64,000 nt of DNA, from positions 79,281-143,280 of the forward strand of contig JAGQDJ010000200.1 in the NCBI GenBank assembly GCA_022885665.1, read 5' to 3'. Positions 60,916 through 64,000 of the stretch are shown piece by piece. A program made the translations under genes and the position numbers. The DNA comes from Triops longicaudatus. Its lineage: Eukaryota > Arthropoda > Branchiopoda > Notostraca > Triopsidae. The notes beneath the pieces were generated by a model, which made no database searches, was not told where the DNA came from, and saw nothing but the letters and a program-made list of their open reading frames with translations. How positions within the stretch are numbered: position 1 is the stretch's first letter; each line of letters starts with the position of its first letter.

Positions 60916-63122
60916 TTAATGACGCAAGTTATTGATAACCGCAGCGGTAAATTCGTTAGTTGAAGAATGGCCGCCGATGTCCTTCGTCTTGACCTAAAGA
61001 TGTACAGAGTGAGACCAGTACAGGGTGCAGTTAATAAATAAACGTACCTTTCCTGCTTTCAATACACGTTCTACTGCACTGTTGATCATATTTCCGTAAT
61101 ATTCCAAGCCAATGTGGTTGCACATGTTAGCAGAGGCTAGCAACATAGCAGTCGGATTGGCTACGTTCTTACCGACAGCTTCCGAATACGTGTGACGCGC
61201 ACCCTTAAGAAAAAAATTAAACAAATAAATAAAGTAAAAAAAAATCGGTGTTTAAAATTTAGTATGTAATACAAGATTAGTTTACCGGCTCAAAAACTGC
61301 GCAGTTGCTTGCAAAGGAAGCACCGGCTACGACGCCAGCTCCACCCACTAAACCAGCTGCCAAATTGTCCACGATGTCACCGTACAAGTTCGGCATGACC
61401 ATGACATCAAACTGATGGGGATTCGAAACCAGCTGCATCGTGGTATTATCAATGATCATGGTTTCGAATTGAACACGTGGATACAGTTTCGCAACTTCCG
61501 AGCAAGAGCGCAAAAACAAGCCGTCGCCCAGTTTCATTATGTTAGCCTTATGGACCGCAGTCACCTTACGGCGACCATGCTTCGTCGCGTAGTCGAATGC
61601 AAATTTGGCAATCCTGCGCGATTTTTCGGCCGTGATGATCTTCAAGCACTCTACCACACCCTAAAACGTAAATAGTTTATCTCCATGTCCTCTTAAAAAA
61701 AATAATTAAAAATAGAATAGTAAATTACCTTCACACTTTCGTGCTCCAACGCAGAATACTCCCCTTCTGTCTGTTCACGAATGATGATTACGTCGATGTT
61801 ATTGTGACGACACTTAACGCCAGGCAAACTTTTTACATGGACAACGTTAGCGTAGAGATCCAGAGTCCGTCTAATACAAAAAATGTATTTAATAATATAT
61901 TTAATATTTTATTGTAAAAATTTGTAGTTTTTTTCAGTTGAAAGCCACAAAAATTATAAAAAGTGATAATGATAAAAAATGATTTACTATGTTAATTTTT
62001 AAAAAATTATCACGAAAATAACTTCGAAACTTATATCTTGAAGCATTATATATTAAGAACTCACGCGATCTATTTAGCGATAAAAAAGTTTTCTTTTACA
62101 TAATGGGAAATAATTAAATACACGTATGTAATTTACAGAAAAAAAAAACATAAAAGAAGAAAAATTGGATTTTAGTGTAGGACAAACGGTCCATTTCGCA
62201 ACTAAAAGTGGGTCTAGTGAACAAGAAAAAACATTGAGTACCTAAGTTTCATATCAAGCGACTGTAATTCGCCCGAGTGGCTGTAATCAGGCGTGGCCAA
62301 AATTCCTTTTAGGCAGATTCCGTGGCGCAGGACGGAAGCAGCAACGTCTTCCAAAGTGGCACTCATTCCCGGGTGAATTTCACTCAGAAAATGTTGTTCA
62401 AAATCAACGGGTACCCCAGAAGCCTGTCGAAATAAATTCATCAGATTCGGCTATTTTACTCTATTTTCTGTTTGTTTATACCTTGAAGACTTCTTGGACG
62501 GAGTACATCAATTCGGGACCTACACCATCGCCGGGAATCAAGGTACATTTTGTACGGCCTTCTGGTTTCGACACAGGCGCTTGCTACATAAAAAAATAAC
62601 CGTTAACTAAATCTTTGAAGAATAAACGCATTCTACTAAATAAAAAATAAATGAAAAATAAGACGTATTTCCCAGTGCCGTACCCTCTGGTAATGTGCAG
62701 CGTTAGAGAGTGAAAGAGAGAGAAGTTAGACATGTGACAGTAAAATGACAAATAAAGACACCAAACCGTATCTGGAAATTATTTTTCTCTAAGTTTTACT
62801 TACAATTGCAGAACCCTGGATCGATGCTTGATGGAATTTAGAAGACGGAGCCAAGTTAAAGGGTGCTGAAACGGCGGGCAATGACCTATTTACAGCCTAA
62901 AAGAGAGAACAATACAAACTATTACACATCCAGCATAAATACGTAAAACCACTAAGAGTTGTAGCTAAAAGGTTTATTTATTTATTTTTATTGAATGGCT
63001 CACTGATTCACCATCCTGTAAAATGACACTCCAATAGCCCAAATTAGCAATATGGGTAAAATATAAACTTTATGGTACTTTACATTTGCCGACCGGTTAA
63101 GAAATCGAAGCGCAACGGCCAT
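60916..63122 (-). CDS. IDH3B: NAD-dependent isocitrate dehydrogenase beta subunit
   Basis: Regulatory subunit of the mitochondrial TCA-cycle enzyme converting isocitrate to 2-oxoglutarate. Exons 63122-63084, 62896-62804, 62583-62482, 62423-62242, 61870-61729, 61660-61286, 61203-61048 and 60993-60916 join in phase to 388 residues. An Arg/Ser-rich targeting leader (MAVALRFLNRSAN...) precedes CTLIPGDGVGPELM. Then LDLYANVVHVKSLPG, IIREQTEGEYSALEHES, VTAVHKANIMKLGDGLFL, DVMVMPNLYGDIVDNLAAGL, GGAGVVAGASF and NPTAMLLASANM follow. The VHVKSLPG and GEYSALEHES blocks favour beta over alpha or gamma. The NLYGDI (alpha-like Asp; human beta has Asn) and ANMCNHIGLEY segments are also typical. The end is KTKDIGGHSSTNEF. 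Confidence 0.95.
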
Positions 63123-64000
63123 TTTCTTGAGGGAAATTATTTAATTTTCGCTCGAAGATCTGCACACGGCGGACTAGTATAGTAAAGACCAAGATTACGA
63201 CTTTACCCGCCAGGTGACAATGAGAACCGGAATGGGTCAGTGAGAAATTACCGCGACCCTAGATAGTGAAACCGAACAGCCTTTCCGTTCGCGCATTTAA
63301 ATTTTCGCTCCATCATAGTGCTTCTGTTGTTCAAGCTTTAACAATACGTTAGTGCTGAAAAGACTGAAAAATGGCGGAATTCGTGATTCATTCCTTAATT
63401 GGGAGAAGAAAATGTACATTATGATTAAAATCTCGGCTCCGGTGGAAGAGTACAACGATTTTAGGTACTGTAAAGCTTTCATTTTCACAATCGAAATGCA
63501 TAATAGCGTTATGGGTGCCATTGCTCGGGGCCAGTGGGTTTAGTTTGCAAAGCTTAATCGTCTGCGAAGGATAGATGTTTTGTTTGCAGTAGAATGACAG
63601 ACTCTGAATTCCATATGTGTAAGAGTAGCAAAATAAAAAAATAAATCCGACTGTATATACCAATAAACTGTTATTACGTGTCCATAAGGGCATAAAGCAC
63701 AGAGCCATGGTGCTGTAAGTAGACAGTTTCGAAATTGCTGCGGAGTCAGCTAAAAAATTGCTGCAGTCCAGTGGCGGCGGAACTACAATTTCGTCATGGG
63801 GGCAGTTCAATACCTTCTACCGAGGAGTGGGGGTTAGGTGCGCGGTACCACAAAAAAATATTTTGCCTATTTTTCTTTATATGTAATGTATTCGTGAAAA
63901 ACTGTAAAAAAATTGCACTTACCTATTTTCCCCCCTGGTGGAATGGTCTATGAGACGAGATACATCTATAACATCTATATACCGTACGTATAAGCAAGCA
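63123..64000. other. Sequence upstream of IDH3B to the window edge
   Basis: No gene can be supported. A 140-codon minus-strand ORF (63810-63388) contains hydrophobic stretches and two short Pro-rich or Cys-containing patches but matches nothing I recognise. A gene crossing the right edge is possible. Confidence 0.35.

Noticed and set aside
63388..63810. 140-codon minus-strand ORF
   Set aside because: No domain, no clear promoter or splice context; possibly decayed transposon or chance.
1..64000. CRISPR arrays, bacterial operons, viral genes
   Set aside because: None is seen; introns and gene content are those of an animal nuclear genome.

Overview
The window is eukaryotic and most likely from an arthropod with a compact genome (a crustacean, chelicerate or compact-genome insect; I cannot place it further). 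Coding regions are split by short GT-AG introns, many of 45-100 bp. The gene set includes a gustatory receptor with the arthropod TM7 signature, a vreteno-like RRM/Tudor piRNA-pathway protein, a spargel/PGC-1 homologue and a Ggamma ending in CVIM like the fly eye subunit. About fifteen protein genes can be reconstructed exon by exon; most coding exons lie on the minus strand.

Layout. 1-4258 (-): the SNF2 helicase ARIP4/RAD54L2, running off the left edge. It shares a 355-bp head-to-head promoter with ISY1 (4614-5763, +). 6038-7825 (-): SLC35E1-type transporter. 9279-10161 (-): TVP23 Golgi protein, head-to-head with an unidentified small ORF region. 11439-12286 (+): ARL6IP1. 13020-22539 (-): a very large secreted protein with EAR-like ends and many divergent internal repeats. 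23101-25921 (-): TMEM104. 27472-28864 (+): small rhodanese. 29914-30516 (-): G-protein gamma. 32267-34958 (+): INPP5E with a CAAX end. 35014-37159 (-): unrecognised single-pass membrane protein. 37531-42672 (-): exocyst subunit EXO70, with a tRNA-Asp palindrome inside its 2-kb intron. 43230-44567 (-): intronless gustatory receptor. 45669-49133 (-): PGC-1/spargel. 51334-54834 (-): MRE11. 55450-56131 (-): RLP24. 56845-60192 (-): vreteno-like RRM/Tudor protein. 60916-63122 (-): IDH3B.

The genes do not form one pathway; this is an ordinary euchromatic neighbourhood of housekeeping genes (splicing, exocytosis, DNA repair, ribosome assembly, TCA cycle, nuclear regulation of mitochondrial genes) mixed with sensory (Gr, Ggamma) and germline (Tudor) genes. 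Points most worth a second look are: the giant repeat protein; the tRNA-Asp inverted/tandem cluster with an ambiguous base at a junction; a reading-frame conflict inside the RRM of the Tudor gene; the ATCGAT cluster in the ARIP4/ISY1 divergent promoter; the Ggamma 3' hairpin; a 102-bp near-perfect tandem duplication; and the unrecognised Cys-rich membrane protein. Exon coordinates come from reading splice sites and checking phase by eye; UTRs and transcription starts were not determinable.
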